From a virus: 31,353 nucleotides of DNA. Both the position numbers and the translations under genes were made by a program. This document shows, piece by piece, positions 6,531-15,446 of this stretch (position 1 is its first letter; each line of letters begins with the position of its first letter). The notes beneath the pieces are model-generated. The model made no database searches. It saw nothing but the letters and a program-made list of their open reading frames with translations, and had not been told where the DNA came from. The stretch is from IMG/VR virus record IMGVR_UViG_3300046169_000060, positions 1 to 31,353 of that record. One strand, 5' to 3'.

Positions 6531-7475
6531 ATGGCTACTTACACTAGCTCAACCGCCATTGGCGAGAGAGAAGACCTGAGCGATGTGATTTACCGCATTG
6601 ACCCGGATGAAACCCCCCTTGTGAGCAATTCGCAAAAGGAAACTACCAAGGGTATTTTCCACGAGTGGCAAGTGCAAGAATTGGCTGCTGCTGTTGACAC
6701 AAACTATGTCAACGAAGGCGCTGATTATTCTTATGCAAACCCAAGCCCAACCACACGCCTTGGTAACTACCACCAGATTAGTGTGCAGGCTGCTTCTGTT
6801 TCCAACACTCTTGATGTGGTGGACAAAGCTGGGCGCGATAAGGAAACTGCATATGTTAAGGTCTTAAAAGGCCTCGAGCAACGGCGTGACATTGAGAAGT
6901 CTTTGTTTAAAAACGAAGCTCGCTCTGCGTCTGATCCTCGTAAAGCTGCGAAGCTTATCACCTGGATTACCAATGTTGATGCACCCGGAGATATGGCTGC
7001 TGCAACTGGTGACGGTTCTGACGCTGCTGACCTTACTGGTACGGCTGCTGCATTAACCTTGGCGAAAATCGACGCTGCTATGCTTGCTGCATATACAGAT
7101 GGCGGCTCGCCAAACATGTTGCTGATGTCACCAACCAACAAGCAGAACTTTTCAGGTCTGTCTTCTGGTTCAGTGGCAACAAACCAGATCACAATGACAG
7201 CGCCTAAAGAGGCGTCAATCATTGGCTCAGTTTCACTTTACTTGTCAGACTTTGGCGAGTTGAGCGTGACTGTTGATCGTCAGTGTCCAAACTCAGAAAT
7301 GTATTTGATTGACACCGATTATGTATGTCTTGGCTCACTGCCCGGTCGTATGTTTAGCGTTTCTGATGTTGCATCTACTGGTGACGCAACCAAGTTCGCA
7401 ATCGTGTCTGAGTGGACATTGATCGTGAAGGCTCCAAAAGCCCATGCGGCTGTGATTGGTCTGAACGGCTCATAA
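6531..7475 (+). CDS. Major capsid protein, SU10/DUF5309-like
   Basis: This 314-aa HK97-fold capsid candidate has the family's recognisable start: YTSSTAIGEREDLSDVIYRI, a DETPLVS element, then HEWQVQELAAA, and a NYVNEGADYSYANP stretch. A near-perfect ribosome site (AGGAGG at 6520-6525, 5 bases before the ATG) fits a highly expressed gene. It is followed by a strong terminator at 7504-7528, which would raise the relative level of capsid message over the genes beyond. Length is normal for the family and I see no cleavable pro-domain. Confidence 0.9.
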   Translation: MATYTSSTAIGEREDLSDVIYRIDPDETPLVSNSQKETTKGIFHEWQVQELAAAVDTNYVNEGADYSYANPSPTTRLGNYHQISVQAASVSNTLDVVDKAGRDKETAYVKVLKGLEQRRDIEKSLFKNEARSASDPRKAAKLITWITNVDAPGDMAAATGDGSDAADLTGTAAALTLAKIDAAMLAAYTDGGSPNMLLMSPTNKQNFSGLSSGSVATNQITMTAPKEASIIGSVSLYLSDFGELSVTVDRQCPNSEMYLIDTDYVCLGSLPGRMFSVSDVASTGDATKFAIVSEWTLIVKAPKAHAAVIGLNGS

Positions 7476-7503
7476 GCCAAAACAACATTAACTAAACCTG
7501 CAA

Positions 7504-7528
7504 GGGGCTGCTTCGGCGGCCCCTTTTT
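7504..7528 (+). terminator. Terminator with UUCG tetraloop after capsid gene
   Basis: Eight paired positions (7504-7511 with 7516-7523, one G-T wobble) enclose a C(TTCG)G tetraloop, one of the most stable RNA loops, followed by five T. It stands 29 bp after the capsid stop and ends 13 bp before the next gene, with no clear promoter between. It therefore probably acts as a partial terminator that sets the capsid-to-tail gene ratio. Confidence 0.85.
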
Positions 7529-7541
7529 CTTTGAGGCGAGT

Positions 7542-7862
7542 ATGAAAAAACTAATAAACTCCGACCCTCTTACGGGAAAGAAAACTTACTTCCACGGCGA
7601 AGCTGATGGCAACTATGTCAGCACTGAAATGGACGTTACGCCCATTCTTAACACTGCCAAGGAAGAGGCTAACAGTTGGCGTTATGGCTCACTGATTGGC
7701 AACACCCAAAAGCATAAGCAAAAGGTCGCGGATATACCTGCGCCTCTGTATTACTCCTTGGTGGAAAAATTCGGTCAGCCGAAGGAAAATCCAACTGAGT
7801 GGCGCAGATGGCTGAATGACCGCGAAAATCGTTTCTTTAGAACAACTGGCGGCACAGTGTAA
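7542..7862 (+). CDS. Conserved structural or assembly protein, 106 aa
   Basis: The gene starts at ATG 7542 after a GAGGCGAG ribosome site. The product begins MKKLINSDPLTGKKTYFHGE and contains HKQKVADIPAPLYYSLVEKFG and an EWRRWLNDRENRFFRTTGG end. I recall proteins of this kind between capsid and adaptor genes in many podoviruses, without a known role. It has no signal peptide or membrane segment. TAATG overlap with the next gene suggests coupled synthesis. Confidence 0.65.
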   Translation: MKKLINSDPLTGKKTYFHGEADGNYVSTEMDVTPILNTAKEEANSWRYGSLIGNTQKHKQKVADIPAPLYYSLVEKFGQPKENPTEWRRWLNDRENRFFRTTGGTV

Positions 7863-8485
7863 TGGCAATCTCAACCTATGCAGAGCTACAGACAGCGATA
7901 GCCAACTTTTTGGCGCGTTCTGACCTAACCTCGCAAATCCCTGACTTTATCACGCTTGCTGAGTCTCGCATGAGCCGTGAGCTTGAAACTCGTTCACAGG
8001 AAAAGCGGGCGCAGGCGTCTACCTCTGCTAGTGATGAGTTTATCAGTTTGCCGACAGACTTGCGTAAAATTCGTTTGGTGAAGCTAAACACCGATCCGAT
8101 TGATGTGCTGGAATACGCATCGCCAAAGGATTACTACGAAACCTATGCCACATCTGGCGGTGGTCGGCCCAAGATTTACACGGTTGTTGGCGCTGAGCTT
8201 GCGCTGCGCCCGGTGCCTGACAGTGTAATGACTGTTGAGATAATCTATTCGGAAGATGTTTCGGCTTTATCCGACAGCAACACCACCAATACTGTGCTTA
8301 CCCGCCATCCTGATACTTACCTTTATGGGTCACTTTTTGCTGCCCATATGTTCCTGATGGATGAGGCTAGAGCTACGCAGTATGACGCTTTGTTCACTAG
8401 GGCGATGGAAGAAATAAAGAAGGACAGCGAGAAAGCATTTTACGGTGGGCCTTTGGCAATGAAATCGGATTACTCAGGAGCTTAA
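7862..8485 (+). CDS. Head-completion / adaptor protein
   Basis: This 207-aa protein starts with TYAELQTAIANFLARSDLTSQIPDFI, then LAESRMSRELETR, then a PTDLRKIRLVKLN strand and a LRPVPDSVMTVEIIY element. This is the pattern of phage adaptor (gp10/gp6-like) proteins that bind below the portal ring and connect it to the tail. The C-terminal part, with HPDTYLYGSLFAAHMFLMDE, is helical, as in that family. Position two genes after the capsid fits. Confidence is good for the adaptor family and moderate for its exact ring position. Confidence 0.8.
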   Translation: MAISTYAELQTAIANFLARSDLTSQIPDFITLAESRMSRELETRSQEKRAQASTSASDEFISLPTDLRKIRLVKLNTDPIDVLEYASPKDYYETYATSGGGRPKIYTVVGAELALRPVPDSVMTVEIIYSEDVSALSDSNTTNTVLTRHPDTYLYGSLFAAHMFLMDEARATQYDALFTRAMEEIKKDSEKAFYGGPLAMKSDYSGA

Positions 8486-8488
8486 CCA

Positions 8489-8875
8489 ATGTCAGCAATG
8501 TCCGACTATTTAGAAAACAAGGTGCTTGATCATGCGTTAGGCACTTCGGCTTATACATTCCCATCGCAGGCCTATCTTGGGCTTAGCACGGGAAGCTTAG
8601 GCGATGATGCCTCAGGCACAGAGCTTAGCGGCAATAACTATTCTCGCGTGGCGATAAACTTTGATGCTGCTTCTGGCGGCACAACTGATAACAGCGCTGC
8701 TGTAGAGTTTGCGGCTGCAACTGGTAGCTGGGGAACCATTAGCCATTTTGGCATTTACGATGCGTCATCTTCTGGCAACTTGCTAATCCACGGCGCTTTC
8801 TCTGCGTCAAAAACCATTGCTACTGGTGATATTCTGCGCGTTGCGGCGGGAGACTTAGATATAACGGCAGCATAA
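8489..8875 (+). CDS. Conserved small virion protein (neck or tail)
   Basis: The 128-aa product starts MSAMSDYLENKVLDHALG, followed by YLGLSTGSLGDDASG, NYSRVAINF and a beta-rich end with WGTISHFGIYDASS. I recall this layout from phage proteins labelled tail-fibre-like or neck proteins. AGGAG lies 8 bases before the ATG. It is predicted mostly beta-strand, with no signal peptide. A role in head-tail joining or decoration is inferred from position only. Confidence 0.68.
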   Translation: MSAMSDYLENKVLDHALGTSAYTFPSQAYLGLSTGSLGDDASGTELSGNNYSRVAINFDAASGGTTDNSAAVEFAAATGSWGTISHFGIYDASSSGNLLIHGAFSASKTIATGDILRVAAGDLDITAA

Positions 8876-8876
8876 C

Positions 8877-9575
8877 ATGGCTGAGATACTTGGCCCTACC
8901 CTTGAGCAGCTTGATGCTTGGGGGTCTATGGATGCGCTTGATGCCTTTGGTACGCTTGAGCAGCTAGACAACCTAAACCTGTTTGAAACAACAGGCGCGG
9001 CTTCTGTTAGTGCTTCGGCAACTTCTGTTGCAACAAAAGTTAGAACTATTAGCGCAGCGGTTAGTTTAGCCGTTACGCAAAGCAGTAGTGCAACCCGAAT
9101 ACAGAGCGTTTCTGCCAGCGTTACGGGCGCTGCATCTGTTGCTGCAACGGCTCGCTTTACTGTGTCTATGGCTGGTTCTGCCAGCGTTGCGATTACAGCC
9201 ACGGGCGCTGCTGAAAGAGTACAGCTTGCAAGCGCTGCTGTAGACTTGGCGCTCACCACTGTGGCTGAGCAAAAGGCTGTGCTTAGCACCAGCGCTGCTG
9301 AAAGCATTGCTCTTACGGCTGAGGCTAGGGCTGAGTTTACCGTCTTGATGGCGGGCGCTGAAAGCATTGCTATCACGACAAGCTTGATTGCTGAAAAGCT
9401 AGGCGAGGCGTGGGGCGATATTGCTGCTGGTGGTGAGGCTTGGTCTGACATTTCTGCGGGCAGCGAGGCTTGGTCAGATGTGTCGGCTGGCAGTGAAACT
9501 TGGTCAGACTTGGCCGCATCTAATATTGCATTTGTCCAGCAAAGCGCTGGCTCAGAGAATTGGCTTAATCAATGA
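8877..9575 (+). CDS. Ala/Ser/Thr/Val-rich repeat structural protein
   Basis: The 232-aa product opens with LEQLDAWGSMDALDAFGTLEQL. It then has a long low-complexity stretch (residues about 40-175) of Ala, Ser, Val and Thr with an approximate repeat of the type SASVTGAASVAATAR/FTVSMAGSASVAI. It ends with four to five copies of a W(G/S)D(I/V/L)(S/A)AG unit, roughly ten residues each (residues about 180-216). The composition suggests a beta-rich fibrous virion part. It overlaps the next gene by ATGA. I recognise no family. The central repeat could vary in number between relatives. Confidence 0.7.
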   Translation: MAEILGPTLEQLDAWGSMDALDAFGTLEQLDNLNLFETTGAASVSASATSVATKVRTISAAVSLAVTQSSSATRIQSVSASVTGAASVAATARFTVSMAGSASVAITATGAAERVQLASAAVDLALTTVAEQKAVLSTSAAESIALTAEARAEFTVLMAGAESIAITTSLIAEKLGEAWGDIAAGGEAWSDISAGSEAWSDVSAGSETWSDLAASNIAFVQQSAGSENWLNQ

Positions 9576-11029
9576 TACCTTTTGGCGAATGGCTACCTGA
9601 TCAGTCGGATTTTCAAAACCCCGGCGCTACGATTGCAACCAATGTTATACCTGCTGCGCGTGGCTATCGCCCGTTTGCTAGTTTAACTGAGGTTTCTGCT
9701 GCTGCTACAGACAGGCTGCGCGGTATATACGCCACCAAGGCAACAGATGGCACAGTGACTACTTTTGCTGGTGATCAGGGCAAGCTTTACAAGCTCGACA
9801 ATTCTGACTTTAGCTTAGCCAGCACCAACACTGGTTACACCATGTCCAGTGATATGTATTGGGATTTTGTCAGGTTTGGCGATGAGGTTATCGCTGCTGG
9901 CTCTGACAGCGATGTTTTGCAGGGCTTTACTATTGGCACTGACAGCGCCTTTTCGGCTATAAGCGGTGCGCCTGCTGCAAGGCATTTGGCCGTTATTCGT
10001 GATTTTGTGGTGACAGCAAATGTTACCTATAGCTCAGCAACGCATCGCAGCCGGGTGCGCTGGTCTGCTATTAACGATGCTACAAGCTGGACTATCGGCA
10101 GCAATCAGGCTGACTTCCAAGACATACCTGATGCTGGGCATATCACAGGCTTGGTTGGCGGTGAGTTTGGCGTTGTGCTGATGGAAAGAGCTATTGCCAG
10201 AATGCAATACGTTGGCTCTCCGTTGATCTTTACCTTTGAGAAGGTGGAGACTGGCCACGGGTGTAACTACCCCAATAGTGTTGCCTCACTTGGCCCGACA
10301 CAGGTGTTTTACCTTGCTGACGATGGCTTCTTTATGTTTGACGGTCAGCGAAGCATTCCGATTGGCGCTGAGAAGGTTGACCAGTTTTTCTTTGATGACT
10401 TGGACTTTGCCAACAGCGATAGAATAAGCTGCGCGATTGACCCGGAAAACCAGGTGGTTATGTGGGGCTATCCGTCTGTTAGCGGCGTTGGCAATCCTGA
10501 TAAAATACTGGTGTATAACTACGCAGTGCAGCGTTGGTCGATTGTAAAGCTTGACCATGAGCTTTTGGCGTCTTCTTTGACGCCCAGCTTTACCGTTGAA
10601 AGCTTAGATGCGCTAAACGCTAGTCTTGATGGTTTGACCACATCGCTGGACAGTAGGTTTTACGCTGGTGGATTTTTTCAGCTCAGCGCTGGTAAGGACA
10701 AAAAGATACACACGGTTACGGGTGCGCCTCTTGATGCTGTGCTTGAAACGACTGAGTTTGAGCCTGCAACCATGCGGCAATCGCTGATCCGGGGCGTTAC
10801 GCCATATGTAACCTCTCGCAGCACAACGCCCACTATGACGGTTCAAGTTGGGTCGCGCTCAAGGCAAATTGATAGCCCAAGCTTTAGCACAGCGGTTTCG
10901 CTTAACGATGATAACAACTGCCCAGCGCGTAGCAGCGGCAGGTATCACCGGGTGCGCGTCAACGTGTCTGGCACTTGGCGTTACGCTTTAGGCATTGATG
11001 TTGATGCTGTTGGCATGGGCAAAAGATGA
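9572..11029 (+). CDS. Tail nozzle / stabilisation-like protein
   Basis: This 485-aa, beta-rich protein begins IPFGEWLPDQSDFQNPGAT. It carries repeated WD-like blades (WDFVRFGDEVIAAG, RWSAINDATSWTIG, DIPDAGHITGLVGG, YLADDGFFMFDG, CAIDPENQVVMWGYP, YNYAVQRWSIV), the pattern of a beta-propeller. Proteins with this layout in podovirus-like phages form the tail nozzle or plug DNA after packaging. It is the largest protein between adaptor and ejection genes, which fits. The assignment is from motif resemblance and order, without catalytic residues to confirm it. Confidence 0.78.
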   Translation: MIPFGEWLPDQSDFQNPGATIATNVIPAARGYRPFASLTEVSAAATDRLRGIYATKATDGTVTTFAGDQGKLYKLDNSDFSLASTNTGYTMSSDMYWDFVRFGDEVIAAGSDSDVLQGFTIGTDSAFSAISGAPAARHLAVIRDFVVTANVTYSSATHRSRVRWSAINDATSWTIGSNQADFQDIPDAGHITGLVGGEFGVVLMERAIARMQYVGSPLIFTFEKVETGHGCNYPNSVASLGPTQVFYLADDGFFMFDGQRSIPIGAEKVDQFFFDDLDFANSDRISCAIDPENQVVMWGYPSVSGVGNPDKILVYNYAVQRWSIVKLDHELLASSLTPSFTVESLDALNASLDGLTTSLDSRFYAGGFFQLSAGKDKKIHTVTGAPLDAVLETTEFEPATMRQSLIRGVTPYVTSRSTTPTMTVQVGSRSRQIDSPSFSTAVSLNDDNNCPARSSGRYHRVRVNVSGTWRYALGIDVDAVGMGKR

Positions 11030-11349
11030 CCGACTTTAACTATGTTAAGCTGCCAGCAGCGGGTGCTGATCCAAGGCAAACGGCGCAAGCTGTAAACCTG
11101 CTGATTGATGGTAAGTTTAACTCCACGGGAACAGTAACGCTAACTGCAAGCGCAGCTTCTACTGCTGTTACTGACTACCGCGCTGGGCCTGATAGTGTGA
11201 TTGTTTTCACACCAACAACGGCCAATGCTGCTGCTGAGCAAGGCGGCGGCACTATGTATTTGTCTGCAAGAGCTAAGCAGGGTTTCACATTAACCCATGC
11301 GAATAACTCCCAGACCGACAGAACCTTCCTCTACATCGTGATCGGATAA
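11026..11349 (+). CDS. Conserved small beta-rich virion protein
   Basis: The 107-aa product has PRQTAQAVNLLIDGKFNSTG, a TLTASAASTAVTDYRAGPDS segment, VIVFTPTTANAAAEQGGG and a final LTHANNSQTDRTFLYIVIG. I recall this order of short blocks from widespread unnamed phage structural proteins next to tail genes. Its start lies in the stop of the nozzle-like gene (ATGA). It has no membrane segment. A role as a small tail or spike part is likely but not proven. Confidence 0.7.
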   Translation: MTDFNYVKLPAAGADPRQTAQAVNLLIDGKFNSTGTVTLTASAASTAVTDYRAGPDSVIVFTPTTANAAAEQGGGTMYLSARAKQGFTLTHANNSQTDRTFLYIVIG

Positions 11350-11396
11350 CTAAGGGCTTCCCGCAAGGGCATTGAGGCTCACAAAGGACTCGCATT

Positions 11397-13889
11397 ATGG
11401 CTACCACAACTACACAAACGTCTAATTTGCCTCCTGCTGTGCAGGCTGCATTAGAAGCTGCTTATACTAACTTTAATCCCTTTGAGCAGGCATTTAATGC
11501 GGTAGATGCGTTTAACCCCACTGCACCAACTTTAGGCATTGAGCAGCTTAGCCAAGCAGAACTTGATGCAATTCTTGCTGCGCAAAATGCCTTGGCGACA
11601 ACCCCTACATTTTTGTCAGATGCGCAAACCGGGTTAAGCGGATTACTAGGCGGGTCTATTGATACCACTGAGCTTGTAAACCAGCTTAACCGCGCTGCTC
11701 TCACTGCGCCCGGCGTTGATGCAAGCGGATTAGCCACTGCTGCTGGGCAGGCTGCTGATTTTACAAACCTTCAAAACCTCATTGGCTCAGGAATTGATAC
11801 TTCTAGCTTGTCTAATATTTTAGGCGACAGAGCAGATTTAACAGGTTTATCCACGGCGGCGGGTGCAGCGCTTGACACCAGTGGTCTGACAGATGCGGCG
11901 GCAGCGGCGGTTGATACATCTGGAATAACCACAGCAGCGGGCCAAACAACTGACGTTTCTGGGATTACAGGCGCAGCAGCCAATCAGGCAAACACTGCTG
12001 ACCTTATTAGGGCTGCTGGTCAAGCGACAGACACGGCTGGCATTATTGATGCGGCTGCACAGCAAGTAAGTGCTTCTGACCTGATAAACGCAGCAAACCA
12101 AGCTTCAAGCACTGCTGGTGTTACTCAGGCTGCTGGGGCGCAGACTGACCTTCAAACAATTCTTAACGCAGCGCAACAAGCCACTGACGCAAGCAATATT
12201 GTGGCGGCGGGTAATCAAGCGGTTGATACATCAGGCTTGGCTAATATTGCCAATCAACAGAATGCGGCGGCTGGCCTGCTTGGCGGCATGGCAAGTGGTA
12301 GTACAAACCCATTTCTGCAACAGCAAATAGATAGTGCTATTGGCAATACTGTTGATAGGATTAGCTCTCAATACGCTCTTGGTGGACGTTTAGGGTCTGG
12401 CAGTTTTGCTGAAAGCTTAGGCGAGGGTATTGCGGCTGCAACGGCTCCTGTTCTGTCGCAAAACCTACAGCAAGACCAAGCAAGGCAACTGCAAGCGGCA
12501 CAGGCTCTTGGCTCTGTTTCGGGGCAAGACATTGGGCGTCAGCTTGCAGCAGCAGAGCTTGGCGTGAATGCGCAGCAGGCTAATATCAACAGAGCATTAC
12601 AAGCTGCGCAGAGTGCAGCGGGATTGCAGCAAGCTGATCTTTCTCGTGGGCTACAAGGTGCAACCAGCGCTGCCGGGCTACAGCAGGCAGACTTAGCTAG
12701 GGCTTTGTCTGGCGAACAAACTGCCCTTAGCGCCCAACAGGTAGATTTAGCCCGCGCCTTGACTGGACAGCAATCGGCGGCAGATATTGCAGCGGCAAAT
12801 GCAAACCGGGCGTTGGCTGGGCAGCAGGCTGCGGCGGGTGTTCAACAAGCTGACTTAGCGCGAGGATTATCTGGCCAACAAACAGCCTTAGCGGCGCAAC
12901 AGGCAGATTTAGCCAGAGCGCTTTCTGGCCAACAGGCTGCTGCCGGGTTGCAACAAGCAGACCTAGCTAGAGCGCTTACAGGCGCAACTTCTGCTGCTGG
13001 TATTGAACGGTCAAACTTAGCTCAAGCGCTGCAAGGGCAAACCTCTGCTGCACAGCTAGGTCAGGCCGATTTAGCCAGACAGTTAAGCGGTCAGGGGCAG
13101 CTTGTCGATGCGGCTAACACAGGCATTGCACGGGATGCACAGATTGCTGGGCTTTTGACAGATGCAAGTCGAGCGGGCATAGGCCAGCAGGCAAGCATTG
13201 CGCAGTCTTTGCTGGGCGCACAGCAATCCGATTTGGCAAGACAGCAGCAAGGGCAGTCGGCTTTGGCGGGAATTGCCACAAGCGATGCTGGAAGAGCGCT
13301 GCAAGCGGGTCAAACGGATGCGCAGATTAATGCAACTTTAGCCAATCAATTAGCCCAAGCTTCAGAAGCTAATGCTAGAACGCAGCTTTCTGGTGTTGGC
13401 CTTGCTCCCGGTCTGCTTTCAGCAGAGCAATCGCTTGCCAATCAGGCTGCGCGTTTGGGTGCGCTTGAGCGCGGCATTGGTCAAGCTGGCAATGAAGCAA
13501 CGTTTAACCAATTAGCGCAGCAAAACCTGCTTGACCAAAACAGGCTGAGCGCATTGCAGGCAGCAGCAGGTATGGGAAGCGGTTTGTTTGGCACCACGCA
13601 AACGACAAGCACTCCCGGCCCGTCAGCGCTGCAAAGCACCTTGGGCGGCGGTCTGCAAGGCGTTGCTGGCGCTGGCTTAGCGGCAGACGCTTTGGGCATG
13701 ACCTTAGGGCCATACGGGGCATTGGCTGGCGCTGCTGTTGGTGCGCTGGCTGGTGGCATTCCAAACGTTGATTTGCTTGGTGGCTTGCCAGAGGTTGATT
13801 TGCTTGGCGGTCTACCTGAGGTTGATTTGCTTGGTGGCGGCGGTGGCGGCGGCATAGATTTTATCGGCGGCTTAGGCAGCTTGTTTTAG
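11397..13889 (+). CDS. Giant Ala/Gln repeat protein, probable ejection protein
   Basis: This 830-aa protein is dominated by helical repeats. Residues about 85-300 carry some ten imperfect 17-residue units of the type (D)TSGLxxAAGQAx. Residues about 390-580 carry about a dozen units like QQADLARALSGQQ(T/A)AL, mostly 13-17 residues apart. Near the C-terminus are a glycine-zipper-like hydrophobic stretch (about 775-797) and three 9-residue units (VDLLGGLPE) followed by seven Gly. A long helical, Ala/Gln-rich chain with a membrane-prone end, lying between nozzle and fibre genes, suggests an internal protein that is ejected to make a trans-envelope channel (like T7 gp14-16 or P22 gp7/16/20). Homology to these is not visible. 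A fibrous tail part is the alternative. Confidence 0.7.
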   Translation: MATTTTQTSNLPPAVQAALEAAYTNFNPFEQAFNAVDAFNPTAPTLGIEQLSQAELDAILAAQNALATTPTFLSDAQTGLSGLLGGSIDTTELVNQLNRAALTAPGVDASGLATAAGQAADFTNLQNLIGSGIDTSSLSNILGDRADLTGLSTAAGAALDTSGLTDAAAAAVDTSGITTAAGQTTDVSGITGAAANQANTADLIRAAGQATDTAGIIDAAAQQVSASDLINAANQASSTAGVTQAAGAQTDLQTILNAAQQATDASNIVAAGNQAVDTSGLANIANQQNAAAGLLGGMASGSTNPFLQQQIDSAIGNTVDRISSQYALGGRLGSGSFAESLGEGIAAATAPVLSQNLQQDQARQLQAAQALGSVSGQDIGRQLAAAELGVNAQQANINRALQAAQSAAGLQQADLSRGLQGATSAAGLQQADLARALSGEQTALSAQQVDLARALTGQQSAADIAAANANRALAGQQAAAGVQQADLARGLSGQQTALAAQQADLARALSGQQAAAGLQQADLARALTGATSAAGIERSNLAQALQGQTSAAQLGQADLARQLSGQGQLVDAANTGIARDAQIAGLLTDASRAGIGQQASIAQSLLGAQQSDLARQQQGQSALAGIATSDAGRALQAGQTDAQINATLANQLAQASEANARTQLSGVGLAPGLLSAEQSLANQAARLGALERGIGQAGNEATFNQLAQQNLLDQNRLSALQAAAGMGSGLFGTTQTTSTPGPSALQSTLGGGLQGVAGAGLAADALGMTLGPYGALAGAAVGALAGGIPNVDLLGGLPEVDLLGGLPEVDLLGGGGGGGIDFIGGLGSLF
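13767..13841 (+). repeat. Three 27-bp tandem units in the ejection-like gene
   Basis: Units begin at 13767, 13794 and 13821, exactly 27 bp apart, each starting GTTGATTTGCTTGG. They encode VDLLGGLPE twice and then VDLLGG leading into a glycine run. The spacing keeps the frame, so copy number could change without breaking the protein. Confidence 0.85.
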
Positions 13890-13898
13890 GAGTTTAAA

Positions 13899-15446
13899 AT
13901 GCAAGGATTATTAAGCACGTTTGCCAACAAGATAGGCGGCTTATCTACACCGCAAAAGCTTGGGCTTTTCTCAGCAGGTTCAGCTTTTAGCAGTGGTCAA
14001 AGCCCAGCGCAGGCAATGCAAACCGGGCTTGGCACTTTCCAAAACTTTCAGAATGTTGCTGAGTCTCGTAAGCGCAAAGAAATGCTGAGTAAGCTTGTTT
14101 CAGAGGGCGGCTTTACAGAGCAAGAGCAAGCGTTGATTTTGGCAAGCCAAAACCCGGCGGCAGTGGCAGCACAAGTTCGCGCTGCAAAGCAAAGCAGGGC
14201 TGATGCAGCAGCGGCAAGGGCGGCGAGTAAGGTTTCTATGACAACCTTAGGCGCTGACGAGGTTGCAGCTCTTGGCCTTCCAATGGGTACGATTGTTCAG
14301 CGAAACAATAATACTGGGGCGCTCGATGTGGTCAGCAAGGCTACTTCTACAGACACAGACCCAAAGTCAAACTTAGGTAAGCTTTCTGCTGATTTCGCGG
14401 CAGGCCTTATCTCAAAAGAAGAGTATGATGCGGGGGTTAAAAAGGCTACATTTGTAACTCAAGCGAGTGACAACACCCCAGCAACATATAAAGCACTGCA
14501 ATTACGCGCCCAAGATGCTGGGCTAGAAGTTGGTTCTCCTGAGTATGCAGAGTTTATGAAGAACGGTGGTAAATTTGGCAGCGGAGACAGGTACCAAAGC
14601 AAAGGAAGCTACAAGCTTTCTGATGGCACAATAATTGGTGAGCTAAACTTTGATAAACAAACTGGGGAATATTTCTACGGCACTGGTGATGATAGAACAG
14701 TTGTAGATATTGCTTCTGCACAGCCTTTAACTGACAGTTACTTCAATATTGGCGTTCCTAACACATCTCAATTTCAAAAGCTGCGCACCCAAGTCAAGGA
14801 TGACCAAACAAGCTTAAAGCGCTACCAAAGCTACTTGCAGAATATTGATGATGCTGGCGTTGGGCTTGAGCGCCTTGGTGATCAAATGTCCACCTACTTT
14901 AAGACATTGTTTTCAACTAATGCCAAGCCTTACGGACTGACTGAAAGCGAACTTGCGCTCAAAATTGCTCAGGGTGAACTGCAAGGGCTAATTGGTCGCT
15001 CACGGATTGAAACTGTTGGCGGCGGTGTAATGACCGAGCAAGACGCCTTGCGGATTATTACGAACTTGGGCGGTAATGTTGACTATCTTCAAAACCCGGA
15101 AGTTGTGCGAGCGCAAATCTCGCGTTTATTTGAAGACAAATATTCTGGCTACGAGGACAATCTAAGGGCTTACAACACTGCGGTCGATGCTCGTTATGGC
15201 GCTCTTAATTACGACAAGCTTGAGCCAGTTAAAATTGATCCATCGCTGCTTGACCCGAAAGTAGCAAACAATCTTGGGCTTTCTGACACGATCGAACTTC
15301 TCGAAATTGGAGCGCAAGCATTCCCAGAGCAAGCTAGTGGCCTATCGACATTGAGTGTTGAGGCTCTTTTAGCCATCGACACAGATACGCTTAATGAAGA
15401 GCAAAAATCTGCTCTGATTGAAGAATATGACAAGAGGGGCTTTTGA
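13899..15446 (+). CDS. Probable second ejection / internal virion protein
   Basis: This 515-aa protein starts after TAGGAG with LLSTFANKIGGLSTPQKLGLF and a FQNFQNVAESRKRKEMLSKL helix. It continues with an Ala/Arg-rich helix (about residues 85-110) and a mixed middle (WxxG-free; YKLSDGTIIGELNFDKQ, residues about 246-262). The second half is long and helical. I recognise no family. The N-terminal 40 residues resemble those of other uncharacterised phage internal proteins rich in SxPQxLG. Its place between two other large helical genes suggests a set of three ejection proteins. Its stop overlaps the next ATG. Confidence 0.6.
   Translation: MQGLLSTFANKIGGLSTPQKLGLFSAGSAFSSGQSPAQAMQTGLGTFQNFQNVAESRKRKEMLSKLVSEGGFTEQEQALILASQNPAAVAAQVRAAKQSRADAAAARAASKVSMTTLGADEVAALGLPMGTIVQRNNNTGALDVVSKATSTDTDPKSNLGKLSADFAAGLISKEEYDAGVKKATFVTQASDNTPATYKALQLRAQDAGLEVGSPEYAEFMKNGGKFGSGDRYQSKGSYKLSDGTIIGELNFDKQTGEYFYGTGDDRTVVDIASAQPLTDSYFNIGVPNTSQFQKLRTQVKDDQTSLKRYQSYLQNIDDAGVGLERLGDQMSTYFKTLFSTNAKPYGLTESELALKIAQGELQGLIGRSRIETVGGGVMTEQDALRIITNLGGNVDYLQNPEVVRAQISRLFEDKYSGYEDNLRAYNTAVDARYGALNYDKLEPVKIDPSLLDPKVANNLGLSDTIELLEIGAQAFPEQASGLSTLSVEALLAIDTDTLNEEQKSALIEEYDKRGF

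Noticed and set aside
8855-9451. Long minus-strand ORF (198 codons)
   Set aside because: It is the antisense of the Ala/Ser-rich repeat gene. Low-complexity GC-biased codons keep the reverse frame open; there is no ribosome site or neighbouring minus genes.
12600-13100. Possible CRISPR-like or minisatellite array
   Set aside because: Repeats are imperfect, irregular in spacing and translate as helical QQADLARALSGQQ units in the open frame. There are no constant repeats with unique spacers.
13481-13855. Minus-strand ORF of Pro/Ser/Lys repeats
   Set aside because: It mirrors the glycine-rich end and 27-bp repeats of the 830-aa protein gene, so its repeats are a by-product.
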